A stretch of 64,000 bases of DNA from JBHENC01 sp046262295 (lineage in GTDB: Bacteria > Acidobacteriota > Blastocatellia > Pyrinomonadales > Pyrinomonadaceae), in the NCBI GenBank assembly GCA_046262295.1, contig JBHENC010000002.1, forward strand, positions 186,001-250,000, written 5' to 3'. Under the pieces are notes generated by a model. It made no database searches. It was not told the DNA's origin and worked only from the letters and a program-made list of their open reading frames with translations. The stretch's first letter is position 1. Each line of letters opens with the position of its first letter. Made by a program: the position numbers and the translations under genes. Below are positions 45,901 to 55,700 of the stretch, in pieces.

Positions 45901-45925
45901 CGGCGATCCGGCGTTGTTGCCGTAA
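42911..45925 (+). CDS. Large secreted protein, putative clan GH-A glycosidase of unknown family
   Basis: 1004 residues from the ATG at 42911. A basic N-terminus and hydrophobic stretch (CALLIVLCAISNLAA) act as signal sequence. Residues ~30-430 are beta-rich. From ~470 a TIM-barrel pattern is visible: MGFESIRLHHLELIAP, then VVDGVEIENEVLIFG with a candidate acid/base Glu near 540, GQHAYMDSL, and KPSVITEWNWRG with a candidate nucleophile Glu near 633. A beta-sandwich C-terminus follows. I cannot assign a GH family. Position between the receptor and uronate enzymes suggests it cleaves the imported glycan. Confidence 0.6.
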   Translation: MDKRNEIEGGKKNRARAAHVIRRRCSCALLIVLCAISNLAADRRSAPPVVELINNQPFRVRMPLRIFGQKLGAGAWETSDGRPVQQAGSDAVFIAELDASTSKRFIFRQRSQSAREPASLAVLPAANGVALRYKGTDVGRLSWDVVVRDAPPAGRKESRSPTRPDFAGQFAALPLSFQKIESGAVFDVWRAEGTKNGLKLRVELQAYHAGFLDLNAQIENLSARTTSVYAAAVCRWQQPPVSSRALNYNNETEPVSGAGWSPFRGTDESGTGDFRHLFIQRGVDWINTKLATNTGVLWLNDFAPSFTVHQAASGKRPGRYTGANSPQLGQEAQSAGDSLYSITEIARSNTRYYLERFVPNVLPSPGEPLAFSARLVFADTPVTNARADEEFIAYVGYGEQHAGASEAAQVSIGVPGVRFGTNYFPYSTLGENFTLQKLPGMDRAAYWPLAADTVTQWRLFADDIRRDLAIAKAMGFESIRLHHLELIAPLDGKVKREYLDFLFGELRRLKLRALLDAQLPPIAIGEIVRRYRDVVDGVEIENEVLIFGINDGREKYWNAVYDAVKQVDPRIPVHLTGHTNTGAFTRLARLGVKFDRTGQHAYMDSLNAIPSARGFSLAAANYGRKAGKPSVITEWNWRGLSRMTPEARAKVYPPIFENVLKTRSVPEIYQFQFNESLAMDSLTLKGIRHYEPLWFSRRPKPEALELMRLIREYSLPSNPVTFLDVERGVAELDGEGHGTVGFRITNRSRRTLNLRPMLEAPANIRAQFDSAQKTIRLAPNASAVVPVRLTAQATQGGTDANPLPGFYHIFLRLEGDDGLLRYGWAEARLAGVPPLDQSPNAVPNSNVRYGADALSFNFNRPLTVVYGDGSPILDLETASALVNTLESATGRPVGIYHLPDLPADLKQSGTLILVGTLKTNALVAAAMKELSPEDRPAPRFVTRIVPNAQHGDWLVTGGATPEDAERAAMDLIIRYWKFAKDAAARRVPLAVKEIPQGGDPALLP

Positions 45926-45961
45926 GCCACATACCGAAAGAGTATCGAGAAGTAAAAGTAG

Positions 45962-47206
45962 ATGAAGATCACTGATATTAAAGCGACTACTGTGACCGTG
46001 CCGCTCGACGCTCCGCTTCGCCATGCGAACGGCTGCCACTGGGGACGCTTCGTGCGCACCATCGTTGAAGTCGAAACCGATGAGGGCATCACGGGACTCG
46101 GCGAGATGGGCGGCGGCGGCGAATCTGCCGAAGCCGTGTTTCGCGCGATGAAAACTTACCTCGTCGGGCGCGATCCGGCGCGCATCGAAGAGATACGTTT
46201 CCTTATCGCCAACCCGACCGCTTCGCTCTATAACAATCGCACGCAAATCCTAGCCGCGCTCGAATTCGCGTGCCTAGACATTCTAGGCCAAAAGTGGAAC
46301 GTCCCCATTTCCGAAATCTTAGGCGGACGATTGCAGGATCGCGTGCCCTTCGCGTCGTATCTTTTCTTCCGTTACCCGAATCCGAAAGACGGTAGCGGCG
46401 AAGTCCGAACCATTGAGCAACTCATCACACACGCGCGCGAATTGAAAGAGCGTTACGGTTTCAATTCGCACAAACTCAAGGGCGGCGTCTTTCATCCCGA
46501 GTACGAGTTGGAGTGTTATCGCGCCGTCGCTGCGGAATTGAACGGAGATCGTTTCCGCTTCGATCCGAACGCCGTCTGGTCAACCGAGCAGGCCATCCGG
46601 TTCGGGCAACAAATTGAAGACATACGCAACGATTACCTCGAAGACCCTGTGTTCGGCCTTTCGGGAATGCGGCGCACGCGCGAGAAAGTTCGTATGCCGC
46701 TCGCCACAAACACGGTCGTCGTGAGCTTTGAACAACTCGCGGCGAACGTGCTTGATACAGCGGTTGATGTGATTCTACTGGATACAACTTTCTGGGGCGG
46801 CATCCGCCAGTGCGTTAAAGCGGCGGGCGTATGCGAGACGTTCGGGCTTGGCGTCGCCGTTCATTCGTCGGGCGAACTGGGCATTCAACTGGCGACGATG
46901 CTGCATCTCGGGGCGGTGATTCCGAATCTCTCTTTCGCGGCGGACGCGCATTATCATCACCTCGTTGACGACATCATCGAAGGCGGCAAATTCAAATATG
47001 TGGACGGCGCGATTAAAGTTCCGACCGCACCGGGCTTGGGCGTAAAATTGAACCGCGACAAGCTGCATGAATACAGCGAGCTGTACAAGCGTTTGGGTTC
47101 GTATCCTTACGATCAAGACCCGCTGCGTCCGGGCTGGACGCCGCTTGTGCCGAACAATCGCTGGGCTGATCCGGCAGACAATAGAACGCCGAAAATTCCC
47201 TTCTGA
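45962..47206 (+). CDS. Glucarate-dehydratase-like enolase superfamily enzyme
   Basis: 414 residues. Enolase-superfamily residues: the base Lys in SHKLKGG, metal ligands in RFDPNAVW (D), YLEDPVF (E) and ATNTVV (N), and the His base in VHSSGELGIQLA. The C-terminal text LGAVIPNLSFAADAHYHHL and RPGWTPLVPNNRWADP is that of glucarate dehydratase relatives. It dehydrates an acid sugar to a 2-keto-3-deoxy acid. Next to a uronate isomerase and an SDR, the substrate may instead be mannonate or another aldonate; motif similarity alone favours glucarate. Confidence 0.82.
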   Translation: MKITDIKATTVTVPLDAPLRHANGCHWGRFVRTIVEVETDEGITGLGEMGGGGESAEAVFRAMKTYLVGRDPARIEEIRFLIANPTASLYNNRTQILAALEFACLDILGQKWNVPISEILGGRLQDRVPFASYLFFRYPNPKDGSGEVRTIEQLITHARELKERYGFNSHKLKGGVFHPEYELECYRAVAAELNGDRFRFDPNAVWSTEQAIRFGQQIEDIRNDYLEDPVFGLSGMRRTREKVRMPLATNTVVVSFEQLAANVLDTAVDVILLDTTFWGGIRQCVKAAGVCETFGLGVAVHSSGELGIQLATMLHLGAVIPNLSFAADAHYHHLVDDIIEGGKFKYVDGAIKVPTAPGLGVKLNRDKLHEYSELYKRLGSYPYDQDPLRPGWTPLVPNNRWADPADNRTPKIPF

Positions 47207-47236
47207 TGCGGACGACCCAACAATGGATTGATAAAC

Positions 47237-48571
47237 ATGACGACCACGCAAATTATTGACGATACGGCTTCTAAAGACGATGGCCTCGCGCGTGATGCGC
47301 GAGAGTTGCGGCGGCACGTTGACGAAGCGATTGCCGCAACGCCCGTCACAGACCTGCACACGCATCTCTACGCTCCGCAATTCGGCGAGCTGAATCTGTG
47401 GGGCATTGACGAGCTACTTAATTACCACTACCTCATCGCCGAACTGTTTCGTGCATCCAGCGTTACACCGGAGAAATTTTGGGAGTTAAGTAAAAGGCAA
47501 CAGGCCGATTTGATCTGGCGGACGCTGTTCGTCGAACAGACGCCGCTTTCGGAGGCGACGCGCGGAGTCATCGCTGTTCTGTCTACGCTCGGCCTGAACA
47601 CACGCGCCACCGATTTGCGCGAAGCGCGTGAGTTCTTCCGCGCGCAAAGTGCGGAGGATTATCTTGAGCGCGTTCTCAAACTCGCGCGCGTGAGTGAAGT
47701 GGTGATGACAAACGATCCGCTCGATGAAAGCGAAACGCGCACGTGGAAGAATGGAGTTGAGATTGATACGCGCTTTCACGCGGCGCTCAGGCTCGACCGG
47801 ATTTTGAACAGTTGGGCTGACGCCGTGCCGAAGATGTGCGCGCAGGGCTATCAGGTGCAAAGTGAGATTGACGAGCGCACGATCAGCGAGACGCGCCGCT
47901 TTCTGGACGACTGGATTGCGTGTATGAAGCCGCTGTATCTGGGCGTTTCGCTGCCCGACGATTTCACTTACCCGGAGGAAACTCCGCGCGGGCGTCTGCT
48001 GCGCGATGCGGTGCTGCCCGTCTGCCGCGAGCATGATTTATCTCTCTCTTTGATGATCGGTGTGCGGCGCAAAATCAATCCGGCTTTGCGTATCGCTGGC
48101 GACGGGCTTGGCCGTGCCGACGTAAATGTAGTCGCGCGTTTGTGCGTAGAAAACCCGGACGTGCGTTTTCTCGTCACCTTCCTCTCGCGCGAGAATCAAC
48201 ACGAACTGTGCGTTGCCGCGCGAAAGTTTAATAACCTGATGCCGTTCGGTTGCTGGTGGTTTTTGAACAACACTTCGATTATCTCTGAGATCACACGCGA
48301 GCGTATTGAACTATTGGGCACGAGTTTTATCCCGCAACACTCGGACGCGCGCGTGCTCGATCAATTGCTTTACAAATGGGCACACTCGCGCCGTGTCATA
48401 GCCGACGCGCTTTATGAATCTTACGAAGGACTCCTGCGCGACGGGCGCGCGGTCACGCGACGCGAAATCGAGCGCGACGCGACGAAGCTCTTTTCCGGCA
48501 ACTTCCGTCAATGGGTCGGGCTGGGTGCGACTGAACAGGTCGAAGCAGGCGCGGACGTGCATACGGCATAA
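47237..48571 (+). CDS. uxaC: Glucuronate isomerase family protein (UxaC-like)
   Basis: 444 residues from the ATG at 47237, with a TTG alternative 9 bases upstream. The metal-binding TDLHTHLYAP opens the amidohydrolase-like barrel; NLWGIDELLNYHYLIAE, GVRRKINPALRIAGDGLG and RENQHELCVAARKFNNLMPFGCWWFLNN are typical of the family. UxaC converts D-glucuronate to fructuronate or D-galacturonate to tagaturonate. It is slightly divergent from the E. coli enzyme and lies in series with the dehydratase and SDR genes. Confidence 0.82.
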   Translation: MTTTQIIDDTASKDDGLARDARELRRHVDEAIAATPVTDLHTHLYAPQFGELNLWGIDELLNYHYLIAELFRASSVTPEKFWELSKRQQADLIWRTLFVEQTPLSEATRGVIAVLSTLGLNTRATDLREAREFFRAQSAEDYLERVLKLARVSEVVMTNDPLDESETRTWKNGVEIDTRFHAALRLDRILNSWADAVPKMCAQGYQVQSEIDERTISETRRFLDDWIACMKPLYLGVSLPDDFTYPEETPRGRLLRDAVLPVCREHDLSLSLMIGVRRKINPALRIAGDGLGRADVNVVARLCVENPDVRFLVTFLSRENQHELCVAARKFNNLMPFGCWWFLNNTSIISEITRERIELLGTSFIPQHSDARVLDQLLYKWAHSRRVIADALYESYEGLLRDGRAVTRREIERDATKLFSGNFRQWVGLGATEQVEAGADVHTA

Positions 48572-48592
48572 CATTCAAAGAATGTAGCAACG

Positions 48593-49372
48593 ATGAAAGC
48601 GGAAAATATTACAGATTTGACGGGACGTGTCGCGGTCGTCATCGGCGGCACGTCCGGTTTGGGGCGCACCATTGCCGTCGGGCTGGCGCGCTCCGGCGCA
48701 CACGTTGTGCCGACGGGTCGCCGCGAAGAATTAATTGAAGAAGTCTGCGCCGAAGTAGAAGCGTGCGGGCGCGAGACTTTGCGGCAGGCGGTTGATGTGT
48801 CGCAGCGCGAATCAATTGACGCGCTGCGTGATGCGGTCGTGAAGCGTTTCGGCGGCGTGGATATTCTCGTCAACGCTGCCGGACGCACGGCGCGTGTGCC
48901 GACAAGCGAAGTTGACGAAGCGGAATGGGCGGCGATTATGGACACGAATTTGACGGGTAGCCTACGCGCCTGTCAATCGTTTTACGAACCGCTTAAACAA
49001 AGCGGGCGCGGGCGCATCGTCAACATCGCTTCGCTTGCTTCCTTTGTCGCGTTTCACGAAGTGGCGGCTTACGGCGCGTCGAAGGCGGGCGTGCTCGCTT
49101 TGACGAGAAGCTTGGGCGCGGAGTGGGCGCGCGATGGAATAAACGTCAATGCGATTGTGCCGGGCGTGTTCCCGACGGAACTCAACGCGAAGCTGCTGGA
49201 CGGCACGGAGCGCGGGCGCGAGCTGTTGCTACGTACGCCGATGCGCCGCTTCGGGCGCGCGGAAGAATTGATCGGCGCGGCTGTGTTTCTCGCCTCCGAC
49301 GCAGCGAGCTTTATCAACGGACAAACGATCACGGTTGACGGCGGCTTTCTCGCATCGGGAGTTAATTCTTGA
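48593..49372 (+). CDS. SDR-family oxidoreductase (KduD/Ga5DH-like)
   Basis: 259 residues. Cofactor motif GGTSGLGRTIA, NAAG at ~98, catalytic Ser in NIASLASF and Y-x3-K in YGASKAG, ending in GQTITVDGGFL. In this context it most likely reduces fructuronate to mannonate (the step done by UxuB in other bacteria) or acts on a keto-deoxy sugar. 21 bases after uxaC. Confidence 0.85.
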   Translation: MKAENITDLTGRVAVVIGGTSGLGRTIAVGLARSGAHVVPTGRREELIEEVCAEVEACGRETLRQAVDVSQRESIDALRDAVVKRFGGVDILVNAAGRTARVPTSEVDEAEWAAIMDTNLTGSLRACQSFYEPLKQSGRGRIVNIASLASFVAFHEVAAYGASKAGVLALTRSLGAEWARDGINVNAIVPGVFPTELNAKLLDGTERGRELLLRTPMRRFGRAEELIGAAVFLASDAASFINGQTITVDGGFLASGVNS

Positions 49373-49443
49373 AAGCGACGGATGATGATTGATGCCGATT
49401 CGATATTAAGCAGACGTTGGTTGTTCAAATTAAGGAGAGCTTG

Positions 49444-50865
49444 ATGGCGCAGTCAAACAAACCGGCGGGCACGGAAATCATCGAGCAAGTCGTGATGAAT
49501 AAATCGCTGGCTGATGTCTCTCCGTCGCAGGCAGCGGGCGCAAGCGTGACGGGCGAGGCGGTTGCTGTTGCCAGCAAGCCGGAGATTGGTGCGCGCGTCG
49601 GGCGTTACCGCTGGCTAATCTGCGCGCTACTCTTTTTTGCGACGACGATCAATTACGTTGACAGGCAAGTGCTCGGGCTTCTCAAAGCGACTCTGCAAAC
49701 TGATTTGGGTTGGAACGAGATTGATTACAGCAATGTGGCATTTGCGTTTACGACTGCGTATGCGATAGGGCTGGTGTTGGTCGGAAGGCTCATGGATTGG
49801 CTCGGCACGCGCAAAGGTTTTTCGCTGGCGATAATTTTTTGGAGCTTCGCGGCGATGGGGCACGCTTTTGTGCAATCGGTGATGGGCTTTAGCGCGGCGC
49901 GGTTCGCGCTTGGTTTGGGCGAGGCGGGGAACTTTCCGGCGGCGATAAAAACTGTTGCCGAATGGTTTCCGAAAAAAGAACGTGCGCTCGCCACCGGGCT
50001 TTTCAATTCCGGCTCGAACATCGGCGCGATTGTGACGCCGCTCATCGTGCCTTGGATCACGGTGGCTTACGGCTGGCGCGCCGCGTTCATTGTGACGGGC
50101 GCGCTCGGCTTTATCTGGCTCATCTTCTGGCTGCTGCTCTATCGCCGCCCGGAGGAACACACGCGCCTGACGCCGACCGAACTCGCCTACATACGCAGCG
50201 ATCCGGCGGAAGCCACGACGAAGATTAAATGGGTGCGGCTCATTCCGCACCGGCAGACGTGGGCGTTTGCGTCGGGCAAATTCATCACTGATCCGGTGTG
50301 GTGGTTTTATCTTTTCTGGCTGCCGGACTTCCTCGGTAAAACTTACAAACTCGATCTGAAAAACATAGGGCTGCCGCTCATCGTGATCTTCATTATGGCG
50401 GATGTCGGCAGCATCGCGGGCGGTTGGCTCTCGTCCGCGTTCATTAAGCGTGGTTGGACAATCAACGCCGGACGCAAAACGGCGATGCTCGTGTGCGCTC
50501 TTTCCGTCGTGCCGATTGTGTTCGCGGCGAAGGCAGCGAACTTGTGGGTCGCGGTCGCGTTGATCGGGCTGGCGACTGCCGCGCATCAGGGTTGGTCGGC
50601 GAATCTGTTCACGTTGACCTCGGATATGTTTCCGCGTCGCGCGGTCGGATCGGTGGTCGGCATCGGCGGCATGGCGGGAGCCATCGGCGGGATGCTGATC
50701 GCCAAAGTCGCCGGTTATTTGTTGGAGTGGACAGGCAGTTATGCGCCGCTGTTCGCGTTCGCGGCTTCGGCTTATCTGGTGGCGCTCCTTGTGATTCATT
50801 TACTTGTGCCGCGCATGGAAATGGCGGACGTGGGTGATGCTGCGGCGATGGCAGAGGGGACGTGA
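49444..50865 (+). CDS. MFS hexuronate transporter (ExuT-like)
   Basis: 473 residues from the ATG at 49444, which has AAGGAG at 7 bases; the frame opens at GTG 49417. Twelve membrane spans of the ACS/phthalate permease family: FFATTINYVDRQVLGLL, RFALGLGEAGNFPAAIKTVAEWFPKKERALATG and WGLE-like loops are present. Such proteins import glucuronate, galacturonate or related acids with protons. Its stop overlaps the next gene's start. Confidence 0.88.
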   Translation: MAQSNKPAGTEIIEQVVMNKSLADVSPSQAAGASVTGEAVAVASKPEIGARVGRYRWLICALLFFATTINYVDRQVLGLLKATLQTDLGWNEIDYSNVAFAFTTAYAIGLVLVGRLMDWLGTRKGFSLAIIFWSFAAMGHAFVQSVMGFSAARFALGLGEAGNFPAAIKTVAEWFPKKERALATGLFNSGSNIGAIVTPLIVPWITVAYGWRAAFIVTGALGFIWLIFWLLLYRRPEEHTRLTPTELAYIRSDPAEATTKIKWVRLIPHRQTWAFASGKFITDPVWWFYLFWLPDFLGKTYKLDLKNIGLPLIVIFIMADVGSIAGGWLSSAFIKRGWTINAGRKTAMLVCALSVVPIVFAAKAANLWVAVALIGLATAAHQGWSANLFTLTSDMFPRRAVGSVVGIGGMAGAIGGMLIAKVAGYLLEWTGSYAPLFAFAASAYLVALLVIHLLVPRMEMADVGDAAAMAEGT

Positions 50866-51974
50866 TGACGGTAGCCGGTGGATTGAAAGTCAAACCAAAA
50901 GATGAATGTCGTTGGGATTGTGTTTCACTCGGCGAGGTGATGCTGCGGCTCGATCCGGGAGATGGGCGAATTCATACCACGCGCGAGTTCAAAGCGTGGG
51001 AAGGCGGCGGCGAGTACAACGTCGCGCGCGGGCTTCGGCGTTGCTTTAATCAACGCACGGCAATCGTCACGGCTTTAGTTGATAATCCAATCGGGCGATT
51101 GGTTGAAGACTTGATGTTGCAGGGCGGCGTTGATCTCTCGCATCTCAGATGGGTGAAGTCCGACGCGGTCGGGCGCGCAGTTCGCAACGGCTTAAACTTC
51201 ACAGAGCGCGGCTACGGCGTGCGTGCCGCGCTCGGTTGTTCTGACAGAGGACATACTGCGGTCTCGCAGCTTCGCCCCGGCGACATTGATTGGGCGCGGA
51301 TTTTTGGCGAAGAAGGCGCGCGGTGGTTTCACACGGGCGGAATTTTCTGCGCGCTGTCGGAGACGACTCCGATGGTCGCGCGCGAAGCGATGGAAATTGC
51401 CAAGAAGCACGGCACGCTCATTTCGTATGACCTGAACTACCGCGAGTCTTTGTGGAAGGCCATCGGCGGCAAGGAACGCGCGCGCGAAGTCAATCGTCAG
51501 CTTGCACCGTTCGTTGACGTGATGATCGGCAACGAAGAGGATTTTACGGCTGCGCTCGGGTTCGAGGTCGAAGGTCTGGACGAGCATCACTCGAAGCTCG
51601 ATGTCGGTAACTTTCAATTGATGATCGAAGAAGCGATTAAGACTTTTCCAAACTTCAAAGCCGTCGCCACCACTTTGAGAAACGCGAAGACCGCATCCGT
51701 CAACGACTGGGCGGCGGTCTGCTATACAAACGGTGAGCTTTACAAATCGGCGACGCGCGAGAATCTTGAAATCTTCGACCGCGTGGGCGGCGGCGATAGT
51801 TTCGCTTCAGGACTCATCTACGGATTCCTTGAAAACAGAGGCGCACAGTGGGCTGTCGAGTGCGGCGCGGCGCACGGTGCGCTGGCGATGACGACGCCGG
51901 GCGACACGACGATGGCGACGCTCGCGGAAGTCGAACGGGTGATGAAGGGCGGCGCGGCGCGCGTCGCAAGATAG
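50865..51974 (+). CDS. kdgK: PfkB-family kinase, probable 2-keto-3-deoxygluconate kinase
   Basis: 369 residues; ATG at 50865 overlaps the TGA of the transporter gene. PfkB motifs: GGGEYNVARGLRR near the N-terminus, ISYDLNYRESLWK, and the C-terminal GGGDSFASGLIYGFL with the catalytic Asp. It phosphorylates KDG to KDPG, the substrate of the aldolase encoded next. It is ~40 residues longer than many KdgK. Confidence 0.85.
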   Translation: MTVAGGLKVKPKDECRWDCVSLGEVMLRLDPGDGRIHTTREFKAWEGGGEYNVARGLRRCFNQRTAIVTALVDNPIGRLVEDLMLQGGVDLSHLRWVKSDAVGRAVRNGLNFTERGYGVRAALGCSDRGHTAVSQLRPGDIDWARIFGEEGARWFHTGGIFCALSETTPMVAREAMEIAKKHGTLISYDLNYRESLWKAIGGKERAREVNRQLAPFVDVMIGNEEDFTAALGFEVEGLDEHHSKLDVGNFQLMIEEAIKTFPNFKAVATTLRNAKTASVNDWAAVCYTNGELYKSATRENLEIFDRVGGGDSFASGLIYGFLENRGAQWAVECGAAHGALAMTTPGDTTMATLAEVERVMKGGAARVAR

Positions 51975-51987
51975 GGCAAAAATTAAG

Positions 51988-52647
51988 ATGAATAAAAGCG
52001 AAGTCCTGAAGCGAATCACAGAGATCGGCATCGTGCCGGTGGTGCGCGCGGCTTCGGCGGATGAAGCGATGCGCGCGATTGATGCGATCAGAGAAGGCGG
52101 CATCAGCGTGCTTGAAATCACGTTGACCGTGCCGGGCGCAGTCGTGGTGATTGAAGCATTGGCGAAGCGTTTCGGCGATGAAGTGACGGTCGGGGCGGGC
52201 ACGGTGCTCGACGCAGAGACGGCCAGAGTGTGCATACTGGCGGGCGCGCAGTTTATCGTCTCTCCAGCGCTGAATTTGAAAACAATCGAAATGTGTCGTC
52301 GTTATTCGATTGCCATGATGCCGGGCGCACTGACGCCGACGGAAGTGATTACCGCATGGCAGGCGGGCGCGGACATGGTGAAAATCTTTCCGTGCAGCGC
52401 GATGGGCGGCGCGAGCTACCTGAAAGCGTTGAAGGCTCCTTTGCCGCAGGTGGAAATGATTCCGACCGGCGGCGTGTCGCTGAAGACGGCGGCGGACTTT
52501 ATCAAAGCGGGCGCAAGCGCGCTCGGCGTCGGCAGCGACCTCGTAGACACGAAAGCCATCCGCGCCGGAGAACCTGAGAAGGTGACGCAAGCGGCGCGGG
52601 CGTATGTTGACACGGTGCGCGAAGCACGCGCGCAGAGTTTCGAGTAG
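51988..52647 (+). CDS. eda: KDPG/KHG aldolase
   Basis: 219 residues. Class I aldolase: IVPVVRAASADEA, GAGTVLDAE with base Glu, Schiff-base Lys in MVKIFPCSA, and PTGGVSLKTAADFIKAGA for phosphate binding. It cleaves KDPG to pyruvate and glyceraldehyde 3-phosphate, finishing the uronate route. 13 bases after kdgK. Confidence 0.93.
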   Translation: MNKSEVLKRITEIGIVPVVRAASADEAMRAIDAIREGGISVLEITLTVPGAVVVIEALAKRFGDEVTVGAGTVLDAETARVCILAGAQFIVSPALNLKTIEMCRRYSIAMMPGALTPTEVITAWQAGADMVKIFPCSAMGGASYLKALKAPLPQVEMIPTGGVSLKTAADFIKAGASALGVGSDLVDTKAIRAGEPEKVTQAARAYVDTVREARAQSFE

Positions 52648-52772
52648 ATGCGGGCGCGGCGGGGAAAATTCTCCACACGCAACATGATGCTCGTCAATTC
52701 AATCACAGCCGGAGAGCGGCAAGCCCTGCAATCTTTCTTCCTTTATCAAGCACTGATTCGTCGGAGAATGTC

Positions 52773-55700
52773 TTGAAGCAAACTCTTATACTGCGCATTT
52801 CTTTGCTCCTAATCACACTGTGCGCGGTGCTTCCGCAGGCTGTTCCAGCACAGAAGAAGAGCGTCAGCGCGGGGAGTTTGAATATTACTCCGAAGCAATT
52901 AAAGCCCGGCCAAACAATCGAGTTGACGGGCGAGTGGCTTTACAAGCCGGGCTATCTGGTGCAAGCGAACGAACAGCCGCAACTCGCGGCGAGCCGGAAC
53001 GGTTACGTCACGGTTCCGGTTCCGCAACTGCTCAACCGCACGCAGTGGTGGCTGGATGATTCCGAAGATTTCAAGCGCGATGAAGGGGCGCGACTGAAGA
53101 AATTAGGTTTCGATACAGAGCGTGCTGAAGACGGCTGGTATCAACTTTCTCTGCACGTGCCCGCGCTGCCGAAGAATCGCCGCGTCTTCCTTGAGTTCGA
53201 CGGCGTGGCGATGAAAAGCAAAGCCTTCTGTAACGGTCAGCTTCTGGGCGAGCATACGGGAATGTTCAGCCGCTTCGGTTACGATTTAACCGCACACTTG
53301 AAAGCCGGGCGCAACGTGATTTCGGTTTTCGTCTCGATGGAAAAGATTCCGCCCTCTGCGCTTTCGCTCGGACAGGCGGTGACGGTGAATCTCACCGCCT
53401 CGAAAATTTTGTCGCTGAGCAAAGGGATGTTCGGCCCGCTTTCGCCCGATGCGAATAATCGCAGCTACGATCTGCACGGCATCTGGCAACCCGTGAAGAT
53501 GGTCGTGCGCGATGCCGCGATGATTGATGATGTGTGGTTCATTCCGTCGCTTAACGGCGCGCGCGTGCAAATCGAAGCGCAAAGTTTTGCGGGCGCGCAA
53601 TCCGCCGTTTTGCGAGCGCGTTGGACGGACGCGAAGACGAACAAAGTGTTTGCGACAACTGAACCCGTTGCCGTGCAACTCGGCGAAAACAAGTTGACGC
53701 AAGATTTAATGCTGCGCAATGTGCAGCCGAAGCTGTGGACGCCCGCCGACCCGAATCTCTATCGTTTGGATGTAACGCTTGAATCCGCATCCGGCGAAGT
53801 GCTTGACCGCCAGACGCACAATGTCGGCTTTCGCACCTTTGAAGTGCGCGGCAATAAATTCTACTTGAACAATAAGCCGTATTGGTTACGCGGCGCGGAT
53901 CAACTTCCTTACGGCAAAAATTCTTGGGACACGGCATTGCCGCGCAAATTGATTCGACTGATGCACGATGGCAACGAGCGCATGACGCGCACGCACGCGA
54001 CGCCCTGGAACGAAGCATGGCTCAACGCAGCGGACGAAATCGGATTGGGCGTGAGCATTGAAGGCATCCGCCCTTGGGCGCTGGCGGGAAAAATCGGCGC
54101 AACGCCGCCCGATATGTTCGCGCACTGGCTGATGGAAAATGAAGATGTCGTCAGGCGCGGGCGCAATCATCCGAGCGTGCTGATGTGGACAATCGGCAAC
54201 GAAATGCTTCTGCGCGACGGCAAGAATTTAGAGAAGTGGAAGCAACTCTCCGAAGTCGTCAGGCAGACGCGCCGCCTAGACCCTTTCCGTCCGGTCATCG
54301 CCGACTCGACTTACCAGCGCGAAGCGGATTTTTACAATCAAACGCTCAAGCCGAATAATATTGACGACGGCGACGCGGACGACATACACCGCTATCGCGG
54401 CTGGTACAGCGATTCGCCGTTTGTCGTTGATACGCACGCCGATATCAAAGACCTCACGCCGAACCGCCCGCTCATCGGGCAGGAGATATCAACCGGCTAT
54501 CCCGATTTGGATATGGGGCTGCCGGTCTTGCGCTACACGCGCGATCTCGTAACGCCGCAAGCGTGGGTCGGGCAGGACGCTTATCCGGGCAGCGATCCGG
54601 CAATTTTTCTCGAACACAATCGCGCGGTGACAAAGCGTTGGGCGGAGCAGTTGCGCTTTCAGCGCGGCGACCGCACGGCAGGCTTTATGCTCTTCTCTGC
54701 CGAGTGCTGGTTCGCGCATAGCTACGACGCGCGCCGCGTTGCGCCTTACCCGGTCTACGATGCGGTGCGTGATGCGTGGTCGCCCGTCGGGTTGGCGCTC
54801 GAAACCGGGCGGCGTCGCTTCTACGCGGGCGAGCAGATTGAAACAGCCGCTTTCATCACCAACGATGATGAGCAGTTCCGCGATCTTCACGGATTGGCTT
54901 TGCAGTTGTCGTATGTTGACGAACGCACGAAGAAGACGGTGGCGACAACCACAGTCGGCAACATCAACCGCCTTCCTTACTATGCGACGATCCGGCAACC
55001 GCTGACGATTCGCGTGCCGGAAACGAAAGAAGCGCGTCAACCGATGAATCTCGTGCTGCGGCTCACCGACGGTAGAAACGAGATTAGCCGCACGCTCGAT
55101 AGGATTGAAGTTTTCGGGAAATCTGTTCCCCCCGCCGCGCCCGCGAACAGTCGCGCGATAACTCTCGCGCTCGGAACGGAGCTACAACAATTCGTTAACG
55201 ACGCGCACATCTTTCAAAGTGTGTCGCACGAGATGCCGTCGAACACCGAAGCGGCGCGCTCCGTCCTGCTCCTTCGCGGGTCGCCGAATGATCTGCAAAA
55301 AGGCGGGCGCGCGCGCGAACTCGTCGAGCAAGGTGCGACGGCGATTCTGTTTTCGCCGGGCAAAAGCGTTGTGGATTTGTTCCCGAACGACGTGTTGAGC
55401 GTAAAGAATGTTTCGGGCGAATACGCTGACTACGCGCCGTCTGCCGGAACAAAATTGACGGCGGGACTGCGCGCGATGGATATTAAATGGTGGGGAAGAA
55501 AAGATGATTGGCGCGTCTTCGTGGCAAGCAGCGCGCATCGCCTGAAGCCCGGCGGCACGGCGCGCGAACTGATCCGGTTCATTCCATCGCACAGCTACAT
55601 TCCAATTGAAAAAGTGTCGGAGCAGTACATGGCGGTGCTGTTCGAGATTCCCGTCGGGCGCGGGCGCGTGTGGGTGTGCGATTTGGATTTGGAAGAATCT

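Noticed and set aside
49627..50799. 390-codon minus-strand frame opposite the MFS transporter
   Set aside because: Composition (R/H/D-rich, no domains) is that of an antisense shadow; the plus strand encodes a clear 12-TM transporter.
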